NCBI GenBank assembly: GCA_000695325.1
Contig: AVPN01000151.1
Span: 47,810-81,185 of the forward strand
DNA length: 33,376 bases
Origin: Pleurobrachia bachei
Lineage: Eukaryota; Ctenophora; Tentaculata; Cydippida; Pleurobrachiidae
Reading direction: 5' to 3'
Part shown: positions 9,945 through 21,045 of the stretch, piece by piece
Layout of the letters: the number at the start of each line of letters is the position of its first letter
Position numbering within the stretch: position 1 is the first letter of the stretch
The notes under the pieces: model-generated
The model's database searches: none
What the model saw: only the letters and a program-made list of their open reading frames with translations
What the model was told of the DNA's origin: nothing
Position numbers and translations under genes: made by a program

Positions 9945-10003
9945 GAAAGGCATAGCCCGACCTTTTTAACCACACAGCTTTTTCTTTTTAGCAGTGATTG
10001 AAT

Positions 10004-13000
10004 ATGGGAGAGAAAAAGAAAAAGAAGGACAAATCGAAGCATTCAATTGTAACATTTGCTGATGAACACCAGGTTAGTTTTGTTCGTTATCACTAATCAT
10101 GCTATTGCTAGTATTTTGTAAGTAAATGCAACGTAACTAGCATTACTAAATGCTAGTATTTTGTAATTAAACACCATTGACAGATTAACGATTAAAGCTT
10201 GTTGAGTTACTCAACAAATTAACACTGAAGCTAATTTTTTGGTGAAATAAGTTGGTTTAGAAAATCTGTCTACGATTGCCTAACTTATCAAATTCAAAAG
10301 TGACTAGCGAGAAATATTAATTAAACATTAAATAATAGCATGTCTTCTGCCAGTGCCAACCCACAAAGGTGCAGTCATTTCTATAGTTTTTCAATTAATG
10401 TGTTGTCATTTAGAATTAATTGCTATAGTCAAACTGTTCATATATTTAATACACTATTCTATAGTTTTTGTCAAATATTCGTGAACTTGTAGCAAATACC
10501 AACACCACTACGACTATATTACGAGTACCCTCGATCGAAATAAACGGGGAGAGATTGAAAATTGAAAACTGTGCACTGTGCAGTCATCAGAGCAACCTGT
10601 GTTATATCAGTTTTTGTTAATCAATATATCACGCAAATGTGTTACCTCATTCCTCAACACCAATCGAAACAAAGCCTAGGTTCACGGTTTTAATAAGTTA
10701 CACCTACTGATGCAATATATATCTTTCTTACAAAATACAAATCAACTCTCAAGAGGGCAATATAAATCGTTATGTGTCGGTACACAGATTTAACTAACGC
10801 GTTGTAATAACAGTTCAAGTGGCCATCCAGAACCATGATGTGCATCCTGGATCGAATGACCTAGATGGCCTGGTTGAATCACATAAAATATGCATAAAAA
10901 CTGCATTTTAAACATAAAATTCATTTTTTGACACTTCCCAGACGGTTATAAAGTTATGTATTTATTTGGTATTTTGATTGGCTTGGGTGGCTAAGCTGCA
11001 GCCAAATAGAAGGAGTGGCGAGACTTCAATTTAGGTTTGCTAATCAAAGATGTAGAGGAATTTAGTGAATTTAAAGGGAAGCTGTGGGGGGGTAGAGCCT
11101 ATCGAAGAGCCTCGACAAAGTCATGTAGAGGAAGTTAGATGCAGGGCCTAGGCCTGTGTAGTTGAACTTGGAGAATGTCAATATATAGCGAGAAATCAAG
11201 TGGGCCATGACAGGTGAAATGCCTCTGAAGTGTCACACACACAGTGTAATTTAGAAATTGATGAAGCATGACGATACTATACGCAAGAGTCGTAAAGCCA
11301 AACTAGCAATCACGAAATTTGCCTGCAAATAAGTGCGAATTAGAGTTGTATCATTTCATAAGCGCCAAACTGTTATTATTATTTTCAGAGCCACCCGACG
11401 TTTAAAAAGGGAATTCCTCCGGTCGATCAACATCCAAAGCGTTCTTCGATCCAGGTAAGCATACAATAACTGAGCCTGGTATTGGTTCAGATAACCATGT
11501 TCCTCCAGAGTTCGTAAATATCTAAATTTCGAATATTGGTATTTGAGGCGGCATTTTATTGCCTTGTTCGACCCTGCTTGAACAAAACAAGCAGTTTAGT
11601 GAGGGGAAGAAACAAGAATTAGGCATTCAGGCAAAAGAGAAACGAACTGCAATATTTTTTTTTGTAAATTGGTCCCCGCGAAGCCTACTAGAGGTGTGCC
11701 TTTTTGGGGGAACGCCAAATTGCAGGAGATCTTTTAAAATTATAACACGCGTTGCTTTACTGCTGGTAGTGGAGTAAAACATTTTATATTAATAAAGCTA
11801 AACGGTCTGAGAGTTTTGCTAAAACTAAGATCATACCAGAAGGTTTTTAAGAATATATTGCGCAACCATGTTTGGGAAAATGTACTTTCTGTGAATTTGA
11901 AATAATGTTTACCGATAACTTTTTTCGAGGAATATTATTTAATGCACCTGTTCAGGCCATATAGTGCAACTGCAAGGCCATTACCATACTGCATTATACC
12001 ACTTGGTAATGCATTTTGGCCTATGAAAATTGTTCAATGTTCATCAATTCAAAGGTTTTGTACAAAGGTATTATATCAAGGGGCCGCCTTTTACTATGAC
12101 CACTACCTTCTCACCACGTACGATAAATATTAAATTTTACACTTCCCAACAGAGTCCAATGGATGGTCATGAAATGCCACATTTGAAGGCAGCAACGGAT
12201 CAGAATCCAAATCAGATAAAAATAGGACATTCCCTGCCGCCGATCATCCTTTACGAGAACTGTGCTCCTCCCATCCCCGTGAACATCAGGGATCTGTTTG
12301 TTAATGCTCGCCTTGGTATTCTCTTTGGATTACCAGGCGCATTTATATGCTCTGCATAGTCCGAATCGCAGCACCACAACAACAACAACAACGTACACAA
12401 GGGGGCCACAAGTGAAATGCCTCTGAAGCATGTCACACACACAGTGTAATTTAGAAATTGATGTATGTAGCATGACGACACTATACGCACGATCAGATTC
12501 GCCAAGCCAAACTAGTAATCACGAAATTTGTCTAAATAAGTGCGAATCAGAGTTCACTGTATCATTTCATAAGCCAAACGAGTATCATTATTTTCAGAGC
12601 CATCCGACGTTTAAAAAGGGAATCCCTCCGGCTGATCAACATCCAAAGCGTTCTTCAATCCAGGTAAGCATACAATAACTGAGCCCGGTATAGGTTCAGA
12701 TCACCATGTTCCTCCACAGTTCGTTAATATCTAAATTTCGAATTGGTATTTGAGGCGGCATTTTATTGCCTTGTTCGACCCTGCTTGAACAAAACAAGCA
12801 GTTTAGTGAGGGGAAGAAACAAGAATCAGGCATTCAGGCAAAAGAGAAACGAACTGCAACGTTTTTTTGTAAATTGGTCCCTAACGCGAAGCCTACTAGA
12901 GGCGTGCCTTTTTGGGGGAACGCCAAATTGCAGGAGATCTTTTAAAATTCTAACACGCGTTGCTTTAGTACTGGTAGTAGTGGAGTAAAACATTTTATAT

Positions 13001-16000
13001 TAATAAAGCTAAACGGTCTGAGAGTTTTGCTAAAACTAAGATCATACCAGAAAGTTTTTAAGAATATGTTGACTTGACTTACTTGACTTAAGGCGGCCGG
13101 AGAGGCCGAGTGTTGATGAACGATCTCCACATATCACGGTTTAACATTAACTCCAGTGCCTCCTCACGGTTATCACATACCCCTTCCAGATCTTGAAGTA
13201 GGATATCTGGGTATGTTAAAACAGGACGGCCGCGACGGGGTTGACCGTGAGCCGGTTTCCACATCAAAAGTTCGTGCCCTAGCAGGTCGTCATGCCTAGC
13301 TAGATGTCCCGCCAGTTTCAGTCTTTGAGTTCTGATTTTCTCCGTAACCCGAGGAATTTCCTGGAAGACCTCCGCGTTAGTAATTTTATCGGTACGCTTG
13401 ATGTTGAGCGCAGCCCTCAACATCCTCGAGTAGCACCCGTCAATCTTCTTTCCTAGGCTTTTGGTTATAGTCCAAGTTTCAGATCCGTAAAGGAGAATCG
13501 TTTCCACAGTGGATCTAAATAACCGCACCTTCATTTTCCTCTTCATCTTCGACTTCCACACTCTGTTCATCTTGTTGAGGGCATTCCACGCTTTGGCCTT
13601 CCTAATCTCGAAATCCTTCACACTGCTACCAATCCAGGCACCGAGGTAGACAAAGTCATCTACTTCGTCCAGTAAATCTCCATCCGATGACCTGAGGCCG
13701 ATATGGTCCGGACCAGCACAGTTTGTCATGTACTTGGTCTTACTACTGTTTATATGAAGTCCAACGGCAGAAGCAGAGTCCTCCAGACGGGACAGAAATC
13801 TTTGGGCCCCTTCGACAGTGTCGGCTAGCAGAGCCAGGTCATCTGCGAAATCAGCATCCGTCAACTTCGGAGCCGGGTACCGCCTACTCCTACGTGGCTC
13901 CAAGGTAAAACCGAGGTCTTCACCCTCTAAAGTCTTCCTCATAATATAGTCTACTGCAATAATAAAAAGTAAGGGTGCCAGGGTATCACCCTGCAAGACT
14001 CCAGCCAGAATCTGGAAAATATCTGTCTGTCCGTCCTCGGTGATAACACTGGCCACCGTGTCCTGGTACAATGCATCTATCAAGTCTACTAGACGGTCGG
14101 GGACTCCGTAAGCTGTAAGAAGTTTCATCAGGATTCCCCGATGGAGGGAGTCAAAAGCCTTCAAAGCCATTCGAAAGGGTGAATCACATATCCTAATCCA
14201 TTAGAAAGGGTGAATCACATATCTAAATCCTTAATCCATTAGAAAGGGTGAATCACATATCTAAATCCTTAATCCATTAGAAAGGGTGAATCACATATCT
14301 AAATCCTTAATCCATTAGAAAGGGTGAATCACATATCTAAATCCTTAATCCATTAGAAAGGGTGAATCACATATCTAAATCCTTAATCCATTAGAAAGGG
14401 TGAATCACATATCTAAATCCTTAATCCATTAGAAAGGGTGAATCACATATCCTAATCCATTCGAAAGGGTGAATCACATATCCTAATTTTTTTCTAAAAG
14501 GGGGGTTAAAATTGGATTAGATAACAATATCAATATATCCCATGGGGGAGAAGATTAATAAATTACTGCATTTATTAAAATTGATTAAATTTGGTAGAAT
14601 TAAAGTTATTATATAAAAGGTTAATGTCATTGAGTTCGCTCTTATACTGCCGGCAGGTCGGTAGAACTTCGACAGAGAAGGGCGGGGTCCTTAATTTCGG
14701 GGTCCCTAATTTTGGGTTGGTAACGAAGTAACCCCTTGCCAGCGCGCGCGAAGGTCGCCCGGTGTGAGGTGTCTTCGATACCAAAATTTTGGGGTCCTTA
14801 ATTTCGGGGTCCTTAATTTCGGGGTCCTAGCCGTACAGTCACCAAGTACGTTTCCAGGGGGGACCGGACGTGGAGGTATCAGGTCGGACTTGCTCAGGAG
14901 AGGTGTTGGCCATGGACGGAGATTTCTCGACGTCACAGGACTACCGAGTTGCACTTCACTGAACCATTTTCCCAGAGAGGCTACTTTCGAGACATAGTAT
15001 CCTCCCCCTCTGAATTCAGAATATGTAACGCAACTCTGTTTGGGAAAATGCTCTTTCTGTGAAATTTCGTGGAATATTATTTAATGCACCTGTCCAGGCC
15101 ATTACCATACTGCATTATACCACTTGGACCTAGGTAATGCATTTTGGCCTATGAAAATTGTTCAATTTTCATCGATTCAAAGGTTTTGTACAACGGTATT
15201 ATATCAAGGGGCCGCATTTTACTATAACACTACCTTCTCACCACGCACGATAAATTTTCCACTTCCCTACAGAGTCCAACGGATGGGCATGAAATGCCAC
15301 ATTTGAAGGCGGCAACGGATCACAATCCAAATCAGATAAAAATAGGACATTCACTACCGCCGATAATCCTTTACGAAAACTGTGCCCCTCCCATCCCAGT
15401 GAACATCAGGGATTTGTTTGTTAATGCTCGCCTTGGTATTCTCTTTGGATTACCAGGCGCATTTACACCTGTCTGCTCCACAGTAAGTTGCACAGAGCTG
15501 GATTTTAAATATTAATCCAAATTTAGTATGTATTGGACACCTAGGACGATACAGCAATTTGATATCTATTAGTAGGTATTATTATTAATGATATAACTAC
15601 TGTCTGGCGACGCCTGACCCCAGTTTGATTCTCAGATGGGCGCCAGACAGTATAACTATCCGTACTGATTCCTATCGTAAAAAACCGCAATTCGATATTA
15701 TATGGGATGTTTAAGGAGGGAAGACTTCACCCTCACTTCTATAAAATATCAAAACTGAAATCAAGACAAAATTTAACACAAATTTCTCCTTTCAGAACCA
15801 CCTACCAAGTTTTTTAAAGGACTTTGACAAATTCAAGCACCGTGGAGTTGACGTTATTGCCTGCGTGACGGTGAATGACCCGTATGTGGCAACTGCATGG
15901 GGTTACTATCAAAATGCAACGAACAAGGTGCAGTATATATACTTAGTATACTAAGATCATTATTTTATTGCACATATATTAGTACTTTGTAGTACAGTAT

Positions 16001-18698
16001 AGTAGGGAGAACAACGATCAAGATCATTATTTTATAGTTGGGAGAACAAGTAATTGTAAGTTGCTTTCAGAGCACTATGCCACTATTATAGCGTTATCCT
16101 TGCGTTACAGTACAATGGTACTATTCTTGGTGTATGACTAGTTTTGCGCACGATTATGATAATCATATAACATCTATTAATATATAGGTAGGTAGATAGA
16201 ATTTCTTGATTGTGTTTTGCTTTATCAACACTAAGATGTTATTGAATAACGTGTGTGTATGGCTTAGAGCAGTCTAAAGATTATATATACGATTATACGA
16301 ATTTTGTCTTCGTATAATCTAGGTAACTAATCTTCTAGCTGCAGCTGCTTCCAATAGAAAGCAAGTTACTTTCATGCGCTATAGGGGTGCTCCTCGGTTT
16401 CGAACTTTAAAGAGTAATACTCGAAAGTAAATGGTGCATGATAGTACTTTAACTTTCAAGTACCTGCTCAGTATACCACGCCCAAACTGGGTAGACATGG
16501 GAAAAATTTTTATTTTTAAGAAGTGATATTTTTGATGCAACGCAATAGAAAATACCAACGAAAGGATAGGAACATTATAGTGGAAGCTCTTACGGTTTTA
16601 GGTCGCGCTCTGATTGGCTGAAATTTCTCGCGCTTAGAATTTCAGCCAATCAGAGCTCAGTATTTAAGCGGCTTGTGGGAAAACCGTAATGAGCTTCCAA
16701 GTTAGACTGCCATTAGAGTTTGAACAAAACATTATTCCTTAGGTGAAAGTATTGGCGGATGTGCTTTGTGAATTTACCAAAAGTATTGGACTGGATACAA
16801 ATATGTATGCTCAACTCGGAGGTGGGTACTGCTTATAATTTAATTAGCTAGGCTACTTTTAATTAGTTAATTGTAGTGGGGAGTGATAATAAAGTGTAGC
16901 ATATCATAATCCCGATTAATAATCTTGAAAGTCAAACACTGGATTGCAGATCAGCTCATCAGATGATTAGAACCCTAATATACAGTATAGTATATAAGAA
17001 CACGTGTAGAACTAGGGAGATTTAGCTTGAGTACCCACTGCAGACTGTAGACTGCAGACTACAGTGGTCAGTGACGTTCCGCTCAGTAAGCGGTCTACGG
17101 ATATGGAGACCATGGCCATTGTCCGTAGAGCTAATCAGTCGACAATACAACAACTGACAAAATTAGCGTCCAACTAAACGACCAAGGCATGGTAGTAAAG
17201 CAAGACCCGACTAGATCAAGCACTTAGCACATACGCCTGAATAGGGTGTGTTTCCCCAAAGAAGAGCTATCTTTCACTTATGAAGTTCACTAATTATAGT
17301 TCATACTGAATTTACAACTAAGTGTCCCCAAGGCACTGCCAATAAGTTTCTTAAAAGCCCTCTCCCGAATTCATACCCTAGATGTGTATAACACTCTAGA
17401 GCAGCACTTTACAAACGCATTATCAAAAATTCAAAAATAACAAACTCCATCTGAGATTTCTAACTGTTCTATGGATTTTGGTGTTAAACAAAATAATAGG
17501 GTTATTTTTGAGGGGATTAGTTGCTCCCCTTTCCCCAATGATATGGGATAATAACTATTTTGTAATAGTTCATACCATTTTGTAGCTAATGCCTAATAGG
17601 TACATGATATGTGAGGGTTCGGTAGAACTATAGACTTGCGTCACGACGGCACAACTTTTATAAAATGAACGGTTCGAAAAAATAATCTGTGTCTAGTGTC
17701 TACCCTTTTAAGCCTACGGAGTTCTGGGGGAGACAAATTCTAACAAATATGGGAAAATTGTGCCACTGTTGATGGCACGAGAAAGCTTCTCGTGTGTCTC
17801 TCCGTTTCCGGGCGTTACGTCGTTACAAAATATATTGATGGTCACAAAGACAAATGCCAGCTGACCATCAATATGCGTAATATATACTGACAGTGACAGA
17901 GAAACACATAGTTCATAGAACTTTTTTGGGATCAAAGTTTCCTTTTCTGACGATTGAAGGTCCCACTTTCAGTAATCAAAATGTCTTTGAATAATATGTT
18001 ACCTCACCTTTCTTTGCTGTGACTATCAAAGAGTTTTTATGTTCTAGTGACCGGTTCTTTTCAGTCAACGCATTACCACTTTCCCAAGAGAACTACATTT
18101 AACTAGAATACGACATAGAACTTGATGAAACTTTAAGATGAAGTAACTTTTACCATGACGCCCCGCAGGTATTAGGTCGAAAAGATTCGCCATGATTTTG
18201 GAGAATGGGATTGTAAAATATCTGACCGTTGAGGACAATCCACAGAAAACATCCTGTACAATGGCGGGACATGTCCTCGAAGCTTTGGGTGAGTCATATT
18301 TTCAGTACCGGACTGAATGGCGCCGCCATACACCATTTGATTCTCAAACACCATACCCCATTTGACAGTGCGTTCAGATGGCCGATGGGGTCGGCGGCGC
18401 CAGACAGGAGGGCGCGATGTGTGATATCCAGTGTAAGTGGGTCAACTGGCATTCGGAATAAAACGCGCGCGTCCGGAATTTCCCACGCTGTGTGTAGAAT
18501 GTACACATTTTAAAGATTGTACTTCAAATGGCGGTACAATGTACATTTTGTATCATGTACGTGATTTCAATTCTTCAATGATTACTATAATTGTATGACC
18601 TCTTTTCAGATAACCGGTATCATGATTCCGCCAAAGATAACCCATTCGCTGAGTGGTATTATCACGGGAAAGGTCCCAACTTACCACCATTCAATTAG
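10004..18698 (+). CDS. PRDX5: peroxiredoxin-5-like, atypical 2-Cys (8 exons, one of them duplicated)
   Basis: Exons 10004-10072, 11389-11454 (2a), 12598-12663 (2b), 15273-15482, 15796-15927, 16743-16821, 18169-18288 and 18610-18698 join in frame to 276 residues, or 254 if only one exon 2 is used. The thioredoxin-fold peroxidase matches animal PRDX5: IKIGHSLPPI, PGAFTPVC with the peroxidatic Cys, DVIACVTVND, VLADVLCEFTKSIGL, and IRSKRFAMILENGIVKYLTV, which includes the catalytic Arg. A second Cys in KTSCTMAGHVLEAL sits where PRDX5 has its resolving Cys. It should reduce hydrogen and organic peroxides using thioredoxin. Odd points: a lysine-rich start (MGEKKKKKDKSK) instead of a mitochondrial presequence, an N-terminal insert encoded by the near-identical exons 2a and 2b, and about 29 extra C-terminal residues in place of the usual short end. 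Confidence 0.88.
10073..11388 (+). other. first intron of the peroxiredoxin gene
   Basis: It runs from gttagt at 10073 to the acceptor before exon 2a. Apart from the palindrome at 10199-10217 and the start of a duplicated segment at about 11202, I see nothing definite in it. Confidence 0.6.
10199..10217. repeat. 19-bp palindrome, second copy
   Basis: TTGTTGAGTTACTCAACAA, identical to 7951-7969. The two copies flank the GPCR gene and the promoter gap. Confidence 0.85.
11202..12360 (+). repeat. diverged segmental duplication, copy A (exons 2a and 3a)
   Basis: This segment resembles 12403-15482 once the 2-kb insertion at 13070-15017 is left out. Matching blocks include gtgaaatgcctctgaag (11215 and 12411), exon 2, the intronic stretch after it, and exon 3. 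The copies differ by scattered substitutions and small indels, so this duplication is older than the 1649-bp and 1774-bp ones further right. Confidence 0.85.
12153..12359 (+). pseudogene. decayed copy of peroxiredoxin exon 3 (exon 3a)
   Basis: After an acceptor at 12151-12152 this copy encodes nearly the same residues as exon 3b, from SPMDGHEMPH through LFGLPGAF. It then diverges at the catalytic loop: PGAF is followed by ICSA and TAG, so Thr-Pro-Val of the TPVC motif is missing, as is a usable 5' splice site. Splicing it in would truncate the protein before a working active site. A (CAA)n tract follows at 12375-12391. It is therefore probably skipped or acts as a poison exon. Confidence 0.8.
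13088..14170 (-). CDS. LINE reverse transcriptase, N-terminally truncated
   Basis: An open frame of 360 codons encodes the central and C-terminal part of a non-LTR reverse transcriptase. It has KAFDSLHRGIL (RT block 3), GVLQGDTLAPLLFIIAVDYI (block 4), the catalytic FADDLALLADT box (YADD family, Tyr to Phe), VGLHINSSKTKYM (block 6), YLGAWIGS, and a C-terminal region with LYGSETW and RRGRP. The endonuclease domain and first RT blocks are missing; the frame begins abruptly next to the tandem array at 14168. The part present is open without stops, so the copy is fairly recent, but it cannot be autonomous. Confidence 0.85.
   Translation of the reverse strand: MALKAFDSLHRGILMKLLTAYGVPDRLVDLIDALYQDTVASVITEDGQTDIFQILAGVLQGDTLAPLLFIIAVDYIMRKTLEGEDLGFTLEPRRSRRYPAPKLTDADFADDLALLADTVEGAQRFLSRLEDSASAVGLHINSSKTKYMTNCAGPDHIGLRSSDGDLLDEVDDFVYLGAWIGSSVKDFEIRKAKAWNALNKMNRVWKSKMKRKMKVRLFRSTVETILLYGSETWTITKSLGKKIDGCYSRMLRAALNIKRTDKITNAEVFQEIPRVTEKIRTQRLKLAGHLARHDDLLGHELLMWKPAHGQPRRGRPVLTYPDILLQDLEGVCDNREEALELMLNRDMWRSFINTRPLRPP
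14168..14487. repeat. minisatellite, 9 units of 31 or 38 bp
   Basis: Units are recognised by gaaagggtgaatcacatat starting at 14173, 14204, 14242, 14280, 14318, 14356, 14394, 14432 and 14463. Spacing is 31, then six times 38, then 31. The two outer units have attcgaaag and the inner ones attagaaag. The array abuts the 5' truncation of the RT frame. Confidence 0.95.
14683..14830. repeat. dispersed 15-bp repeats
   Basis: Copies of ggggtccttaatttc and variants occur at about 14684, 14699, 14793, 14808 and 14821, partly in tandem. They lie in the part of the LINE insertion that I cannot assign. Confidence 0.75.
15598..15652. mobile_element. short MITE-like inverted repeat, TGTCTGGCG family
   Basis: TACTGTCTGGCG and CGCCAGACAGTA are inverted 12-bp ends around about 31 bp, within an intron of the peroxiredoxin gene. 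Related ggcgccagacag ends occur near 18399, 20048 and 27376, each with an opposed ggcgcc motif 50-90 bp away. Confidence 0.6.
16581..16699. mobile_element. foldback MITE-like element
   Basis: tggaagctcttacggtttt at 16581 pairs with aaaccgtaatgagcttcca ending at 16699. Inner arms gctctgattggctgaaat and atttcagccaatcagagc are perfectly inverted around a small loop. It sits 44 bp upstream of peroxiredoxin exon 5. The ends do not resemble those of 4331-4672, but both hold an opposed pair of CCAAT motifs. Confidence 0.75.
16822..18168 (+). other. peroxiredoxin intron 6
   Basis: It runs from the gtgggt donor to the gcag acceptor before exon 18169. It holds an imperfect palindrome around ctacggatatggagacc at about 17096 and the left breakpoint of the 1649-bp duplication at 17748. 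No gene was recognised inside it. Confidence 0.6.
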
Positions 18699-19396
18699 AT
18701 CAGATTAGATCAATCACCAGGGAAGTTAATCAAGGTTGAAAAACAGTGAAACAAGAACGACCATTATTATAGTTGGCAGGCTAACGCTCTGACAGAAACA
18801 ATTAGCGAGAGAAAGGGTCTGGTAGTTCTTGTTAAGACACATTGACATAAGACTGTTTTTGCCAAATTGTAAATAAATCTGATTGATAATATCAAAAACT
18901 AGATTAAACGATCAGTATCATCACGCAGCTCTGGCGACAAAATATCTATATTTGAAGGAAATAAGAATTATCGTGACATATGACAAAAAAGTGAGTTTCC
19001 TAGGGCTAGAATATAAGTTGTCATGTCTGATCCAAGTTGTTACTGATAGCTCTTTATGTTGTCGAATATGGGGAAGATAAAACTAAGTACAGAGCTGTCG
19101 AGTGTCAAGAGTATCGAGTATAATTTTAAATTTTACGCCCTGATTTTACTTGATAACAGCTGAAGCGTTATATAATAAATATTTCATGTAAGATCGTGGA
19201 ATATGCGAATATTGTGTACAGTTACTTGTGTTTATACTTCTTACAAGACCAAATATGAGAGTTAAATGAGTAACAATCAAACAAACTACGGGGAAAACAG
19301 TCGTGCCTGAACTTCATAGTAGAGATAAGCTGCTCGCACTTGATTGACGTTAAAACCTTGCAATTCTATTGGTTTAGAGGATTTATTCAGTCTGAT
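17748..19396. repeat. 1649-bp tandem duplication, copy 1
   Basis: Every block I compared matches 19397-21045 exactly at an offset of 1649. It spans the end of the preceding intron, exons 7 and 8 of the peroxiredoxin gene, its poly(A) signal and 3' flank. Confidence 0.95.
18872..18877 (+). promoter_or_regulatory. PRDX5: poly(A) signal AATAAA, peroxiredoxin gene
   Basis: It lies 174 bp after the stop codon, in gtaaataaatctg. It is duplicated at 20521-20526 and again at 22295-22300. Confidence 0.55.
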
Positions 19397-21045
19397 TATG
19401 GGAAAATTGTGCCACTGTTGATGGCACGAGAAAGCTTCTCGTGTGTCTCTCCGTTTCCGGGCGTTACGTCGTTACAAAATATATTGATGGTCACAAAGAC
19501 AAATGCCAGCTGACCATCAATATGCGTAATATATACTGACAGTGACAGAGAAACACATAGTTCATAGAACTTTTTTGGGATCAAAGTTTCCTTTTCTGAC
19601 GATTGAAGGTCCCACTTTCAGTAATCAAAATGTCTTTGAATAATATGTTACCTCACCTTTCTTTGCTGTGACTATCAAAGAGTTTTTATGTTCTAGTGAC
19701 CGGTTCTTTTCAGTCAACGCATTACCACTTTCCCAAGAGAACTACATTTAACTAGAATACGACATAGAACTTGATGAAACTTTAAGATGAAGTAACTTTT
19801 ACCATGACGCCCCGCAGGTATTAGGTCGAAAAGATTCGCCATGATTTTGGAGAATGGGATTGTAAAATATCTGACCGTTGAGGACAATCCACAGAAAACA
19901 TCCTGTACAATGGCGGGACATGTCCTCGAAGCTTTGGGTGAGTCATATTTTCAGTACCGGACTGAATGGCGCCGCCATACACCATTTGATTCTCAAACAC
20001 CATACCCCATTTGACAGTGCGTTCAGATGGCCGATGGGGTCGGCGGCGCCAGACAGGAGGGCGCGATGTGTGATATCCAGTGTAAGTGGGTCAACTGGCA
20101 TTCGGAATAAAACGCGCGCGTCCGGAATTTCCCACGCTGTGTGTAGAATGTACACATTTTAAAGATTGTACTTCAAATGGCGGTACAATGTACATTTTGT
20201 ATCATGTACGTGATTTCAATTCTTCAATGATTACTATAATTGTATGACCTCTTTTCAGATAACCGGTATCATGATTCCGCCAAAGATAACCCATTCGCTG
20301 AGTGGTATTATCACGGGAAAGGTCCCAACTTACCACCATTCAATTAGATCAGATTAGATCAATCACCAGGGAAGTTAATCAAGGTTGAAAAACAGTGAAA
20401 CAAGAACGACCATTATTATAGTTGGCAGGCTAACGCTCTGACAGAAACAATTAGCGAGAGAAAGGGTCTGGTAGTTCTTGTTAAGACACATTGACATAAG
20501 ACTGTTTTTGCCAAATTGTAAATAAATCTGATTGATAATATCAAAAACTAGATTAAACGATCAGTATCATCACGCAGCTCTGGCGACAAAATATCTATAT
20601 TTGAAGGAAATAAGAATTATCGTGACATATGACAAAAAAGTGAGTTTCCTAGGGCTAGAATATAAGTTGTCATGTCTGATCCAAGTTGTTACTGATAGCT
20701 CTTTATGTTGTCGAATATGGGGAAGATAAAACTAAGTACAGAGCTGTCGAGTGTCAAGAGTATCGAGTATAATTTTAAATTTTACGCCCTGATTTTACTT
20801 GATAACAGCTGAAGCGTTATATAATAAATATTTCATGTAAGATCGTGGAATATGCGAATATTGTGTACAGTTACTTGTGTTTATACTTCTTACAAGACCA
20901 AATATGAGAGTTAAATGAGTAACAATCAAACAAACTACGGGGAAAACAGTCGTGCCTGAACTTCATAGTAGAGATAAGCTGCTCGCACTTGATTGACGTT
21001 AAAACCTTGCAATTCTATTGGTTTAGAGGATTTATTCAGTCTGAT
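19397..21045. repeat. 1649-bp tandem duplication, copy 2
   Basis: It follows copy 1 directly at the junction ctgat|tatggg. It ends at 21045, where the sequence continues into the rest of a foldback element that copy 1 lacks, so copy 2 keeps the original right flank. Confidence 0.95.
19818..20347 (+). pseudogene. extra copy of the last two peroxiredoxin exons
   Basis: Exon copies 19818-19937 and 20259-20347 are identical to 18169-18288 and 18610-18698, with the same splice sites, stop and downstream poly(A) signal. They are intact and could serve as an alternative 3' end by exon skipping, giving the same protein, so expression of this copy cannot be excluded. Confidence 0.75.

Larger units (their letters stand above)
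13070..15017 (-). mobile_element. 5'-truncated non-LTR retrotransposon (LINE) insertion
   Basis: The insert interrupts duplicated intron sequence and is bounded by a 9-bp direct repeat, AGAATATGT (13061-13069 and 15018-15026), which fits a target-site duplication. The 3' end lies at the low-coordinate side and carries a short-repeat tail (on the minus strand, taagtcaagtaagtcaagtc) directly after the RT stop. The reverse transcriptase frame covers 13088-14170; the rest towards 15017 holds a 38-bp tandem array and unassigned sequence. RT sequence and short-repeat tail suggest an RTE-like clade, not proven. Confidence 0.75.
12403..15482 (+). repeat. diverged segmental duplication, copy B (exons 2b and 3b), split by a LINE
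   Basis: This is the partner of 11202-12360. It holds exon 2b (12598-12663) and the intact exon 3b (15273-15482). The homology stops at 13069 and resumes at about 15018 on either side of the LINE insertion, so the insertion came after the duplication. Confidence 0.8.

Noticed and set aside
14168-14487. Regular 38-bp repeats as a CRISPR array
   Set aside because: Units are directly tandem with no unique spacers, and the setting is a eukaryotic intron.
18229-18513. 94-codon plus-strand frame, duplicated at 19878
   Set aside because: It overlaps PRDX5 exon 7 in a different frame and runs through its intron; its repetition only reflects the tandem duplication.
1834-18698. Thioredoxin and PRDX5 genes as a functional redox cluster
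   Set aside because: Thioredoxin reduces PRDX5 in other animals, but unrelated genes lie between and the thioredoxin here lacks the resolving Cys.
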